From: Brotaphodocola catenula
Lineage (GTDB): Bacteria; Bacillota; Clostridia; Lachnospirales; Lachnospiraceae
Assembly (NCBI GenBank): GCA_020686985.1
Contig: JAJEPU010000005.1
Coordinates: 1 to 64,000 of the forward strand
Reading direction: 5' to 3'
Length of the DNA stretch: 64,000 bases
Positions 26,651 to 35,623 of this stretch are shown piece after piece; the stretch's first letter is position 1, and each line of letters opens with the position of its first letter. A program made the position numbers and the translations under genes. The notes below the pieces were generated by a model, which was given only the letters and a program-made list of their open reading frames with translations, ran no database searches and was not told where the DNA came from.

Positions 26651-28228
26651 CATGAGTGGTGCGAAGATTCGCAGTGCTTTTCCGACTGCTTTCTTTGCAA
26701 ACGGAAAATCCCGGCAATCTTCCAGCGTAATTTTCTGGCACTTTTTCAGGGTCTCCTGGAAATCCTGCTCTGCCTGTCCGACAGCCGGATTTCGATAAAT
26801 ATAGGTCGCACATTCAAAATGAAGATGGAGGCTCCGATAATCGAGATTGACTGATCCCACCACTGCCTTCTCATCATCACTCGTGAAGACCTTTGCATGC
26901 ACAAATCCTGGTGTATACTCATAAATCCGCACACCGGCACGAATCAGCTCTTCATAGTAAGAGCGTGCAAGCAGATACGCATAAATTTTATCCGGAATAT
27001 GGGGCATGATGATCGTCGTCTCAATTCCCCGCTTTGCCGCAAATGTCAATGCCGTGATCATATCACTGTCAAGAATCAGATACGGCGTCATAATGTGAAC
27101 ATAGTATCGCGCCTCATTGAGAATATCCATGTAGACATGCTGTCCAACGGTCTCCTGATCGAGCGGACTGTCCCCAAATGCCATCACATACCCGCTCCGG
27201 TCGAAATCTTTCGGCCAGTTGTGGGAGCGTTTCGGCAGATACCTCTCATAATGTTCTTCGGTGCGCTCCGTCACATTCCACATCTGAAGAAACATCATCA
27301 GAAAACTCTGCACGGCATCCCCTTTGAGCATAATCGCTGTATCCTTCCAGTGTCCAAACCGCACTTTCCGGTTGATGTACTCATCTGCGAGATTCACACC
27401 ACCAGTAAATGCTGTAAGTCCATCGATCACAACAACTTTTCGATGATCCCGGTTGTTCTGGTAGGAAGAAAGCACCGGGCGAACCGGCGAAAACATCTTA
27501 CATCGGATTCCCTTCTTCTCAAGCTGTGCCGGGTAGCGGTACGGAAGAAGCGCCAGACAGCACATGCCATCGTACATCACACGAACCTCGACGCCGGATT
27601 TTGCTTTTTCCTCAAGCACTTTCAGGATTTCTCCCCACATTTCACCCCGGTCAATGATGAAAAATTCCATGAAAATATATCGTTTTGCCTTCCGAAGCTC
27701 TCTAAGAAGTACCGGATACATATCATCCCCGAGCGGAAAATACTCGACATGGGTATTTTTCACAACCGGATACCCACCGTAATGATTCATATAGACCGCA
27801 AGTCCGGTAACCCCACGGCTTTCTTCATAGAGCTGGTGCATGACCGCCGGGTCCTGCTTAAGCCACGGCTTCGTATCAAGCTGAAGTTTCTGAAGACGCT
27901 TTGCAATCGCCTTCGTTCCCGGCTGAGTCTCAATAAACAGATAGAACATGACACCAAAAACCGGAAAGACAAGAACCGGAATGATCCATGACATCTGATA
28001 AGACGGGTTTTCATTTTTATTTAAAATGTAGATCACGACAACCGCACTCAGGATCGTGAATCCCCCGTAAAAATAAAATGCCTGGTTTTTCAGCCACTCA
28101 AACGTCAGGCACAAAACCATGATCTGTACAATCAGAGAGAGCATCACAAACATTGTGCGTCCAAAAATAATTCTGAGAAACTTTCCAGAAGTCTTTTTGA
28201 CGAGTTTTTTCTTGTCTTCCTTCAACAT
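26648..28228 (-). CDS. cls: Cardiolipin synthase
   Basis: Membrane enzyme that joins two phosphatidylglycerols to cardiolipin. After a short basic N-terminus come two membrane helices (about 28-45 and 52-70, then a third near 80-98), followed by two phospholipase D-type HKD motifs: HRKVVVIDG (about 262) and HAKVFTSDD (about 441) with GSVNLDYRS. The 526 residues fit the family. AGGAGG lies ten bases before the ATG. It is convergent with citC, and its transcript ends at a long hairpin. Confidence 0.95.
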   Translation of the reverse strand: MLKEDKKKLVKKTSGKFLRIIFGRTMFVMLSLIVQIMVLCLTFEWLKNQAFYFYGGFTILSAVVVIYILNKNENPSYQMSWIIPVLVFPVFGVMFYLFIETQPGTKAIAKRLQKLQLDTKPWLKQDPAVMHQLYEESRGVTGLAVYMNHYGGYPVVKNTHVEYFPLGDDMYPVLLRELRKAKRYIFMEFFIIDRGEMWGEILKVLEEKAKSGVEVRVMYDGMCCLALLPYRYPAQLEKKGIRCKMFSPVRPVLSSYQNNRDHRKVVVIDGLTAFTGGVNLADEYINRKVRFGHWKDTAIMLKGDAVQSFLMMFLQMWNVTERTEEHYERYLPKRSHNWPKDFDRSGYVMAFGDSPLDQETVGQHVYMDILNEARYYVHIMTPYLILDSDMITALTFAAKRGIETTIIMPHIPDKIYAYLLARSYYEELIRAGVRIYEYTPGFVHAKVFTSDDEKAVVGSVNLDYRSLHLHFECATYIYRNPAVGQAEQDFQETLKKCQKITLEDCRDFPFAKKAVGKALRIFAPLM

Positions 28229-28501
28229 GTACTACCGCCTCCTGAACATCCGGTCTTTATCTTTGTATCTTAACTATATCTCAGACGAAAATCTCTCAAA
28301 AGTATTCCGTCAAAATCATTCAACAAAATCCTTATCGAAAAATCTTTATCAAAATTTTCACCTGAAATTTTTATCTGAAATTAGAATCTAGTTTACCACA
28401 ATTTTCAAACAGATACAATAAACCAATCCTACCCGGGTGTTCATCTGCATTACCGTTGCACAAATGATAACCGATTTTGTTGATCCTTCACATTTCAGAT
28501 T
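28229..28501. other. AT-rich spacer between LtaS-like gene and cls
   Basis: This gap holds loosely repeated AT-rich units of the form aaaatctttatc / aaaatccttatcg between about 28290 and 28390 and shows no clear terminator for the upstream gene. Nothing else is recognised. Confidence 0.3.
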
Positions 28502-30535
28502 TTACGCTCCGGGAGCTTTTCGTGCCGTTCCAAGCGGAACCTTATCGCGTCCGACCTGACGCACCGTGATCTCCTCATCGCCCTTTAGTGTAAGATTTGG
28601 CGCAATCAGACGCTTTTCCGTCCAATATGGCGTATCTACCTGTTTTCCATTGACAAAGATCTTCGAGTAGGAATTAAACCCTGACCCAAACACAATCACC
28701 TGATGCTTGCCTAAATACGTGCTCTTCTGGATAATCGGATCAATTCCAAACTCCATCTTGACGGTCTGATACGGCGATGTTCCCCCGTAGACCTCCTGAT
28801 CTCCATAGAGAATATCATACTCAAGAAGCTGCATGTTCGAGAGATAGGTCTCATTTTGATCGATATTCTGCCCGTTCTCCTCCTCTTCTGCAAACATTGA
28901 TTCTGTATCTGTCGACTCCTCGCTCGTCTGTTCGCCCATCGCTTTGGTTCTCTGCTCAGTACTTTCTCCCGAAAAATCGTTTTCACCCCTCATATATTTC
29001 TGGTGGAAACAGAACATCGTTCCCTCATGAAGATTCAAAAGTTCCTGCACATAGGCGGAAAGTTGGTAACTTTCCACATCCCGCTTCTGCACTGGAAGAT
29101 TCAGGTTGTTCCAGATCACATAGTTTGTCTGAAACAGCGACTTGTTCTTCATCTCATCCGCCGTCCACTCAAATCCCGGCAGATGATCGCCATACATAAC
29201 AAGAACCATCGGCTCCTTGCGCGCATTCAGCATCCGAACGAGTTTTTTGACAAAGCCGTCCATCTCATGAATCTGCTGGCAGTAATACTCAAACGACGGA
29301 TATTTTCCATGACCCTGAACCGAGATCGTGTAAATGAAATCCTGCCCCACACTCGAATCCAGCGCTTTCTCAATCTCCTCAACGAGAATCTTGTCCTTGC
29401 ACCATCCGGTCGGATTGCGCTCTACATCATACATGTACTCAATCGGTGTGAAATCATCAAATCCAAGCTGAGCAAAAATCTTGTGACGATCATAAAAGGT
29501 TGCCTCATTATCATGGATTGCATGCGTGTGATAGCCGAGATTTTTCATATCAAAAGCCATACTCTCGCATGCCGTCTTCTGAAGCACAGTCTTGTACGGA
29601 TACTCGCCCGGACCGAAAAAGTCGAGATTCATTCCCGTGATGCACTCAAATTCCGTGTTTGCCGTTCCGGCTCCGACTGACGGCACACTCAAATAGCCCG
29701 ACGGAAAATGCTCCATCAGATACCGGAAAAACGGAATCGGATCTTTCTCGACCGGATTATTTTCCCAGAGCATCGGATCAAAAAACGATTCCAGCTGAAT
29801 CATAATGATATTTGGCGTCTGGTACTCACTCAGAGAGTAGGTCTCCCCTGCCTCAAGCTCAATCGTCTCAAGGTCTTCTTTCTCAACCTGTGCGACGGTC
29901 GCCTTATCGTAATCGCTCGGTCTCGCGATTCCCGTGTGGAAGAGCGAGTTAGAAAAACAGTAGACAAAACCATAATCCTGATAAGCCTGACCGATATTTC
30001 CAAAGTGAAGTGCCAAAATTCCGCTCAAAATCGCAAGATGAAGTCCTCCCCAGCTGACAAGCAAAGCGACACCTGCCACACACAGCGAATTTCGCAGACA
30101 AATCGGTTTAGAATCTACCGGCGCAAGTCTCCAGAGCAAAACTCCGAGAATGAGTGCAAGCACAATCCCGACAGCGCCAAGCACAATCTGCCACCATGTC
30201 AGGTAAGTATTTAGAAGACTTATCGCATACTTGACCAGTCTCAAATCAGATGCCGTAAACGGTGTCGTCCGAAAGACGAGAAGCACTCCATTGATGAGTC
30301 CCATTACGAGTCCGATAATCACCAGAATTCCCGCCGTAAACACCTTTCTTCTTGTGAACAGAATCAACAGAAACGGCGGCAAAAGCAAAAGCGCATTTGC
30401 GAGAAACACCGGAAAATTCCCAATGCCATAATGAAAAAGCCCCATTAGCGACTTCCGACTCAAAAGTTCTATCACAAGGTCAAGAAGAAGCACCAGACCG
30501 AATATTTTTCCAAGCAAAATCCATGTTTTTTTCAC
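28502..30535 (-). CDS. LtaS-like sulfatase-fold membrane phosphoglycerol transferase
   Basis: A 677-residue polytopic membrane protein of the LtaS/alkaline phosphatase superfamily, which moves glycerol-phosphate groups onto lipids or glycans outside the cell. Five membrane helices lie within residues 1-180. The extracellular catalytic domain (about 235-530) has the metal Glu in QLESFFDP, the nucleophile Thr in GAGTANTEFECITG (about 291-295) and MYGDHLPG. An acidic low-complexity linker (about 540-580) and a small C-terminal beta-rich domain resembling an IPT/TIG or Ig-like fold follow. Whether it makes lipoteichoic acid or another polymer is unclear. Translation begins at GTG after AAGGGG. 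Confidence 0.87.
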   Translation of the reverse strand: MKKTWILLGKIFGLVLLLDLVIELLSRKSLMGLFHYGIGNFPVFLANALLLLPPFLLILFTRRKVFTAGILVIIGLVMGLINGVLLVFRTTPFTASDLRLVKYAISLLNTYLTWWQIVLGAVGIVLALILGVLLWRLAPVDSKPICLRNSLCVAGVALLVSWGGLHLAILSGILALHFGNIGQAYQDYGFVYCFSNSLFHTGIARPSDYDKATVAQVEKEDLETIELEAGETYSLSEYQTPNIIMIQLESFFDPMLWENNPVEKDPIPFFRYLMEHFPSGYLSVPSVGAGTANTEFECITGMNLDFFGPGEYPYKTVLQKTACESMAFDMKNLGYHTHAIHDNEATFYDRHKIFAQLGFDDFTPIEYMYDVERNPTGWCKDKILVEEIEKALDSSVGQDFIYTISVQGHGKYPSFEYYCQQIHEMDGFVKKLVRMLNARKEPMVLVMYGDHLPGFEWTADEMKNKSLFQTNYVIWNNLNLPVQKRDVESYQLSAYVQELLNLHEGTMFCFHQKYMRGENDFSGESTEQRTKAMGEQTSEESTDTESMFAEEEENGQNIDQNETYLSNMQLLEYDILYGDQEVYGGTSPYQTVKMEFGIDPIIQKSTYLGKHQVIVFGSGFNSYSKIFVNGKQVDTPYWTEKRLIAPNLTLKGDEEITVRQVGRDKVPLGTARKAPGA

Positions 30536-30881
30536 AATCTCAATTTCCCCTTTTTTCTCTTCTTTTCGTTGTTTTATTCATTGTTTTATTCATTGATTTC
30601 CCATTTTTTCGATTTTACCAAACACACTCTACCATATTTTTCTAAAAAACGACAGATCACTTTTTCATAATTTTTTTGCAAAATCATCCGAATTTTCCTG
30701 TTCAATCTGCCATCTCTCTCAAAATAAGAACGATTGTAATCCCTCTGCCTGTAAAAGAAGGGGGCAGCCCGTTATCGTTTCAAGTCAACGTTTACGGAGA
30801 CTTGGCGCGTGATCTGGAACATGTTTTGGAAATTATTCATTACTGTTCTGGAAATCGTAAGGAATTCTTGACTGGAATGAA
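30536..30881. other. Spacer with a coding-like remnant
   Basis: This spacer lies between the divergent LtaS-like and export genes. It is AT-rich except for a patch at about 30755-30870 of more even composition, open in both directions, with frames such as plus-strand VNVYGDLARDLEHVL. It may be a gene or transposon fragment; I cannot identify it. Confidence 0.3.
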
Positions 30882-30910
30882 TTGAAATTTTTGATTGAAT
30901 CGCATATAAT
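30882..30910 (+). promoter_or_regulatory. SigA-type promoter of the small export gene
   Basis: TTGAAA (30882-30887), a 17-base spacer and a perfect TATAAT (30905-30910) lie 42 bases upstream of the start codon. Confidence 0.8.
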
Positions 30911-30952
30911 CGAAAAGAAAAAAGAATATAGACAGAATTGAGGAAAAAAACA

Positions 30953-31462
30953 ATGACGGATACGATTGTACAGGGTCTCACTGCCCTTCTCGGAGGAAAG
31001 GTATCAAAGGAGGCCATCATTTTCATCATTTCCATGATTCCAATCCTGGAACTGCGTGGCGGACTCCTCGCTGCTTCCCCGGCGCTCTTAAATGTCCCGA
31101 TCACGCGCGCGATTCCGCTCTGCATCATCGGTAACCTGCTCCCGATTCCCTTCATTCTCCTGCTGATCGAACACGTTCTGATCTGGATGGAGAACGTTCC
31201 GGGACTTGGCAAGATTGCCCGCTGGGTTCGCGCAAAGGCAGACAAGAATAAGGACAGCATTCAGAAGTACGGCTTCTGGGGACTGACGCTCTTTGTCGGC
31301 ATCCCGCTTCCGGGTACCGGCGCATGGACCGGCTCTCTCGTCGCTGCTCTCCTGCACATGGAATTTAAGAAATCGATTCCTTCGATCTTACTTGGAATCG
31401 CACTTGCGACGATCATCATGTCGCTCGTCTCCTACGGATTGCTCGGCATCCTGTTTGGCTAA
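30953..31462 (+). CDS. Small multidrug export protein family (COG2426)
   Basis: A 169-residue membrane protein of the Sm_multidrug_ex family (PF06695). It has four to five hydrophobic segments and the typical PILELRGGLLAA near the N-terminus and FVGIPLPGTGAWTGS in the C-terminal half. The family name comes from an old export claim; the real substrate is not known, and the fold is related to DedA-like proteins. ATG at 30953 with GAGG ten bases upstream is preferred to a TTG at 30938. It is a single-gene unit with its own promoter and terminator. Confidence 0.85.
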   Translation: MTDTIVQGLTALLGGKVSKEAIIFIISMIPILELRGGLLAASPALLNVPITRAIPLCIIGNLLPIPFILLLIEHVLIWMENVPGLGKIARWVRAKADKNKDSIQKYGFWGLTLFVGIPLPGTGAWTGSLVAALLHMEFKKSIPSILLGIALATIIMSLVSYGLLGILFG

Positions 31463-31468
31463 CAAAAT

Positions 31469-31525
31469 TGCTCCCTCTCACCAGAGAATCCAAAGATTGA
31501 TTCCTGATGGAGGGAGTATTTTTTG
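31469..31525 (+). terminator. Terminator of the small export gene
   Basis: GCTCCCTC pairs with GAGGGAG (31471-31477 with 31510-31516) and is followed by TATTTTTT. It begins seven bases after the stop codon. Confidence 0.75.
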
Positions 31526-31614
31526 ACCCAATAAAATTCCCAGTTTTCTTTAGCTTGGGTGTCACTTCGACCTAAGCTCTCATTGACGAGAGTTTTATTT
31601 ATCATTTTTGGATA

Positions 31615-31668
31615 TGAAAAAGCCCCACCGCTCAGGCAGATTTTCATCTGCCCTTGCGATGGGGCTTT
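31615..31668 (-). terminator. Terminator of nifJ
   Basis: On the minus strand AGCCCCA (from 31666) pairs with TGGGGCT (to 31621), with inner arms CAGAT / ATCTG, followed by TTTTTC. It lies about 46 bases after the nifJ stop. Confidence 0.85.
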
Positions 31669-31713
31669 CTATGCTCGATCACTCGACGCTATGTTCTCAC
31701 AGTTCCGAATGGA

Positions 31714-34700
31714 TTACTCCTCGGTGCTGTACAGAGCGGTCAGCTTGGACAGATACTCATATCTCTCCTTAGCCTCGCTCTCGTTCTTAGCGAACAGCTT
31801 AGCTGCTCTCTCCGGATTCTTCATAGCCAGAGAAGCGTAACGAACCTCGCCCTTCAGGAAGTCCTGATAGCCTTCCATCTTCGGAGCCTTGCTGTCCAGG
31901 GTGAACTTCTTCTCAGCTGCCGGGTTGAAGCGGAAGTTGTTCCAGTAACCGGTCTCAACTGCCAGTTTCTCCTCGGTCTGAGCCTTGCTCATGCCCTTCT
32001 TGATACCATGGTTGATACACGGAGCGTAAGCCATGATCAGGGACGGACCCGGATAAGCCTCTGCCTCTGCGATTGCCTTAACGGTCTGAGCGTAATCAGC
32101 ACCCATGGAGATCTGAGCTACATATACATAGCCATAGGACATAGCCATGCTTGCGAGATCTTTCTTCTTGGTCTCCTTACCAGCTGCTGCGAACTGAGCA
32201 ACTGCACCAGTCTTGGTTGCCTTAGAGGACTGACCACCGGTGTTGGAGTAAACCTCGGTATCGTAAACCATGATGTTGATATCCTTACCGGATGCCAGTA
32301 CATGATCCAGACCGCCGAAGCCGATATCATAAGCCCATCCATCACCACCGAAGATCCACTGGGACTTCTTAGCCAGGAAGTTCTTATTTGCTACGATGTA
32401 CTTGCAGGTATCGCAATCAACACCCTCAAGAGCTGCAACCAGCTTGTCAGTAGCAGAACCGTTCAGAGCACCGATACCGAAGGTATCCAGCCACTCCTTG
32501 CAAGCAGCCTTCATCTCCTCAGTAGAGGTCTCAGAATTAGCTACTCTCTCAACTTTCTCCTTTAACTCATCACGGATTGCGTTCTGAGCAAGAAGCATAC
32601 CATAACCGAACTCTGCGTTATCCTCGAACAGGGAGTTGTCCCAAGCCGGACCCTGACCCTTAGCGTTCACGGTGTACGGAGTAGACGGTGAAGAGTTACC
32701 CCAGATAGAGGAACATCCAGTTGCGTTTGCGATGTACATTCTGTCACCGAACAGCTGAGTGATCAGCTTAGCGTACGGAGTCTCACCACAACCTGCGCAT
32801 GCGCCGGAGAACTCAAGTAACGGCTGCTTGAACTGGCTACCCTTAACGGTGGTCTCTTTGAACTTTGCAATAACGTCTTCCTTGATCGGAAGGGTTACGG
32901 AGTAGTCGAAGATCGGCTGCTCGTCAACATGATCAGCTAACGGCTCCATGGTCAGTGCCTTCTCACCCTTCTTGCCCGGGCAGACATTTGCACAGGAACC
33001 ACATCCGGTACAATCCAGAGCGGAAATAGCCAGAGTGAACTTGTAGTTCGGCATACCGGTCAGCGGCAGGAACTTGGTTCCCTCCGGAGCCTTAGCAGCC
33101 TCTTCCTCGGTCATAGCGATCGGACGGATAACTGCATGCGGACATACATAAGAACAGAAAGTACACTGGATACAGTTGTCAGTATTCCAAACCGGAACAT
33201 TAACAGCGATACCACGCTTCTCGAATGCGGAAGATCCAGACGGAGTAGAACCATCTACATAATCCTTGAATGCGGATACCGGCAGGTTGTTACCTTCCTG
33301 AGCGCTTACCTTGTTCTGGATGTTGTTTACGAAATCAACAACGTCCTGTCTGGAACCGGTAACGTTCTTGAAGTCAAGACCTTCGTCTTCGCAGTTCTTC
33401 CAGCTCTCCGGAACGTCTACCTTTACAACGCCCTGAGCACCTGCATCGATTGCAGCCCAGTTCTTCTTAACAACGTCCTCACCCTTACGACCGTAGGTCT
33501 TCTGAGCAGCTTCCTTCATCAGCTGGATAGCCTTCTCCTCCGGGATGATACCGGTCAGTTTGAAGAATGCAGACTGCAGAATGGTGTTGATACGGGTCGG
33601 GCCCATGCCGGTCTCGATACCGATCTTAACGCCGTCGATGGTGTACAGGTTGATGTTGTGATCAGCGATGAACTTCTTCATCTGACCCGGAAGGTGCTTG
33701 TCCAGCTCCTCGTGAGTCCACGGGCAGTTCAGCAGGAAAGTACCACCATCAACCAGCTCCTGAACCATGTTGTACTTACGAACATATGCCGGGTTGTGGC
33801 ATGCTACGAAGTTTGCCTTGTGGATCAGGTAGGTAGATTTGATTTTCTTATGACCGAAACGCAGGTGGGACATGGTAACACCACCGGATTTCTTGGAGTC
33901 ATAATCAAAGTATGCCTGTGCATACATGTCGGTGTTATCACCGATGATCTTGATGGAGTTCTTGTTTGCACCTACGGTACCATCTGCACCCAGGCCCCAG
34001 AACTTACAGTTCGTGGTTCCCTCCGGAGTGGTAACGAGCGGAGCGCCAACCGGCAGAGACAGGTTGGTTACATCATCGTTGATACCGATGGTGAAGTTCT
34101 TCTTGGAGGTGTTCTCGTATACTGCTACGATCTGAGCCGGAGTAGTATCCTTAGAACCAAGACCATAACGTCCGCCGAAGATCTCAACCTGATCGAACTT
34201 GCTGCCCTTCAGAGCTGCAACAACATCCAGGTATAACGGCTCGCCAAGAGAACCTGGCTCTTTCGTTCTATCCAGAACGTTGATGTACTTGACGGTATCC
34301 GGCAGAACGTCAATCAGAGCCTGAGCGCTGAACGGTCTGTACAGACGAACCTTAACAACACCAACCTTAGCGCCGGTAGTCTTTGCTAAGTAGTCGATGG
34401 TCTCCTCAATGGTATCATTTACAGAACCCATTGCGATGATAACCTTCTCAGCATCCGGTGCACCGTAGTAGTTGAACAGCTTGTAATCAGTACCGATCTT
34501 CTCGTTTACCTTGTCCATGTACATCTGTACAATACCCGGCAGAGCGTCGTAGTACGGGTTGCAAGCCTCTCTAGCCTGGAAGAAGATATCCGGGTTCTGA
34601 GCGGAACCCTTCTGGCACGGGTTGTTCGGGTTCATTGCATTCTTACGGTACTCCGTAATTGCATCCCAATCTGCCATATCTGCCAGATCATCGTAATCCC

Positions 34701-35256
34701 AAGTCTCGATCTTCTGAATCTCATGAGAGGTACGGAATCCATCGAAGAAGTTGATGAACGGAACCTTGCCCTTGATTGCAGCCAGATGTGCAACCGGAGT
34801 CAGATCCATAACTTCCTGCACGCTGGAGGAGCACAGCATAGCTGCACCGGTCTGACGGCATGCATAAACGTCGGAGTGATCACCAAAAATATTCAGCGCA
34901 TGAGAAGATACTGCACGCGCGGATACATCAAATACGCCCGGAAGCTGTTCGCCCGCAATTTTGTACAGGTCCGGAATCATCAGTAACAGACCCTGAGAAG
35001 CCGTATAGGTTGTGGTCAGAGCACCTGCTACCAGGGAGCCATGAACAGCACCAGCAGCACCAGCCTCAGACTGCATCTCGGTAATCTGAACCGTGCGTCC
35101 GAAGATGTTCTTTCTGCCCTCAGTTGCCCATTCATCCGTATGCTCCGGCATTACGGAAGAAGGAGTGATGGGATACATGGCAGCTACTTCGGTAAATGCA
35201 TATGATGCATGAGCGGCAGCCTGATTACCATCCATGGTTTTCATTTTTCTTGCCAT
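31714..35256 (-). CDS. nifJ: Pyruvate:ferredoxin (flavodoxin) oxidoreductase
   Basis: Central anaerobic enzyme that oxidises pyruvate to acetyl-CoA and CO2 with reduction of ferredoxin. The fused 1180-residue form carries the pyruvate-binding domain I (AAMYPITPSS, TEMQSEAGAAGA), domain II, two 4Fe-4S motifs (CIQCTFCSYVCP near 702 and CTGCGSCANVCP near 752), and the thiamine diphosphate domain with a third cluster cysteine pair (CAGCGETP near 822) and GDGWAYDIGFGG. Its codon use is more biased than that of its neighbours, with many aac, ctg and gct, as expected of an abundant protein. It is a single-gene transcript with a good promoter and a pair of direct repeats at the start site. Confidence 0.98.
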   Translation of the reverse strand: MARKMKTMDGNQAAAHASYAFTEVAAMYPITPSSVMPEHTDEWATEGRKNIFGRTVQITEMQSEAGAAGAVHGSLVAGALTTTYTASQGLLLMIPDLYKIAGEQLPGVFDVSARAVSSHALNIFGDHSDVYACRQTGAAMLCSSSVQEVMDLTPVAHLAAIKGKVPFINFFDGFRTSHEIQKIETWDYDDLADMADWDAITEYRKNAMNPNNPCQKGSAQNPDIFFQAREACNPYYDALPGIVQMYMDKVNEKIGTDYKLFNYYGAPDAEKVIIAMGSVNDTIEETIDYLAKTTGAKVGVVKVRLYRPFSAQALIDVLPDTVKYINVLDRTKEPGSLGEPLYLDVVAALKGSKFDQVEIFGGRYGLGSKDTTPAQIVAVYENTSKKNFTIGINDDVTNLSLPVGAPLVTTPEGTTNCKFWGLGADGTVGANKNSIKIIGDNTDMYAQAYFDYDSKKSGGVTMSHLRFGHKKIKSTYLIHKANFVACHNPAYVRKYNMVQELVDGGTFLLNCPWTHEELDKHLPGQMKKFIADHNINLYTIDGVKIGIETGMGPTRINTILQSAFFKLTGIIPEEKAIQLMKEAAQKTYGRKGEDVVKKNWAAIDAGAQGVVKVDVPESWKNCEDEGLDFKNVTGSRQDVVDFVNNIQNKVSAQEGNNLPVSAFKDYVDGSTPSGSSAFEKRGIAVNVPVWNTDNCIQCTFCSYVCPHAVIRPIAMTEEEAAKAPEGTKFLPLTGMPNYKFTLAISALDCTGCGSCANVCPGKKGEKALTMEPLADHVDEQPIFDYSVTLPIKEDVIAKFKETTVKGSQFKQPLLEFSGACAGCGETPYAKLITQLFGDRMYIANATGCSSIWGNSSPSTPYTVNAKGQGPAWDNSLFEDNAEFGYGMLLAQNAIRDELKEKVERVANSETSTEEMKAACKEWLDTFGIGALNGSATDKLVAALEGVDCDTCKYIVANKNFLAKKSQWIFGGDGWAYDIGFGGLDHVLASGKDINIMVYDTEVYSNTGGQSSKATKTGAVAQFAAAGKETKKKDLASMAMSYGYVYVAQISMGADYAQTVKAIAEAEAYPGPSLIMAYAPCINHGIKKGMSKAQTEEKLAVETGYWNNFRFNPAAEKKFTLDSKAPKMEGYQDFLKGEVRYASLAMKNPERAAKLFAKNESEAKERYEYLSKLTALYSTEE

Positions 35257-35372
35257 TTGATTTTCCTCCTACAAATGTGAATATTACATGTGTTCCGGGA
35301 AGGTCCTCCGGAACAGCTTGTCCGATTCAGAAAGCACTTTCAAAATGCTCCGAACCGACGTTTAAGCTATCC

Positions 35373-35406
35373 CCTGTATACACTTGGAATAGCTGACCTG
35401 TATACA
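35373..35406 (-). promoter_or_regulatory. Paired operator-like direct repeats at nifJ start site
   Basis: CCTGTATACA occurs at 35373-35382 and again at 35397-35406, exactly 24 bases apart on the same face. Each contains the GTATAC palindrome. The second copy overlaps the expected transcription start and touches the -10 box; the first lies about 20 bases inside the transcript. GntR-type regulators often bind TGTATACA-like sites (family knowledge). Confidence 0.55.
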
Positions 35407-35433
35407 TTATATCAACTTTTTATTAATTTGCAA
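35406..35433 (-). promoter_or_regulatory. SigA-type promoter of nifJ
   Basis: On the minus strand TTGCAA (35433-35428), a 16-base spacer and a perfect TATAAT (35411-35406) lie about 150 bases upstream of the nifJ start codon, leaving a long leader. Confidence 0.75.
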
Positions 35434-35518
35434 ATATGAAATGAAAAAAAATGCGTACTAATTTGCATACAATCCACACAGAACCCTCTTCATTTTCTTT
35501 TTTTCTGCACACTGATGC

Positions 35519-35563
35519 ACAAAAAAAGAGAGATGAGGGTCTTTTTTTCTCTCATCTCTCTTA
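35519..35563 (-). terminator. Terminator of the VanW-domain gene
   Basis: A 12-bp perfect stem AAGAGAGATGAG / CTCATCTCTCTT (35526-35537 with 35551-35562), followed on the minus strand by seven T. It sits about 60 bases after the stop codon. Confidence 0.85.
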
Positions 35564-35623
35564 AATTTCGTTTTCTTGATCCTGTACCTCGTCCTGTAAC
35601 ATGCGTACAGGAACTTTTTAGCA

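Noticed and set aside
30772..31260. Minus-strand open frame overlapping the small export gene
   Set aside because: Most of it is antisense to a clear membrane protein gene with promoter and terminator.
33136..34236. Long open frame opposite nifJ
   Set aside because: It lies wholly antisense to a well-supported gene with strong codon bias, which keeps the complementary frame open; no ribosome site or family resemblance.
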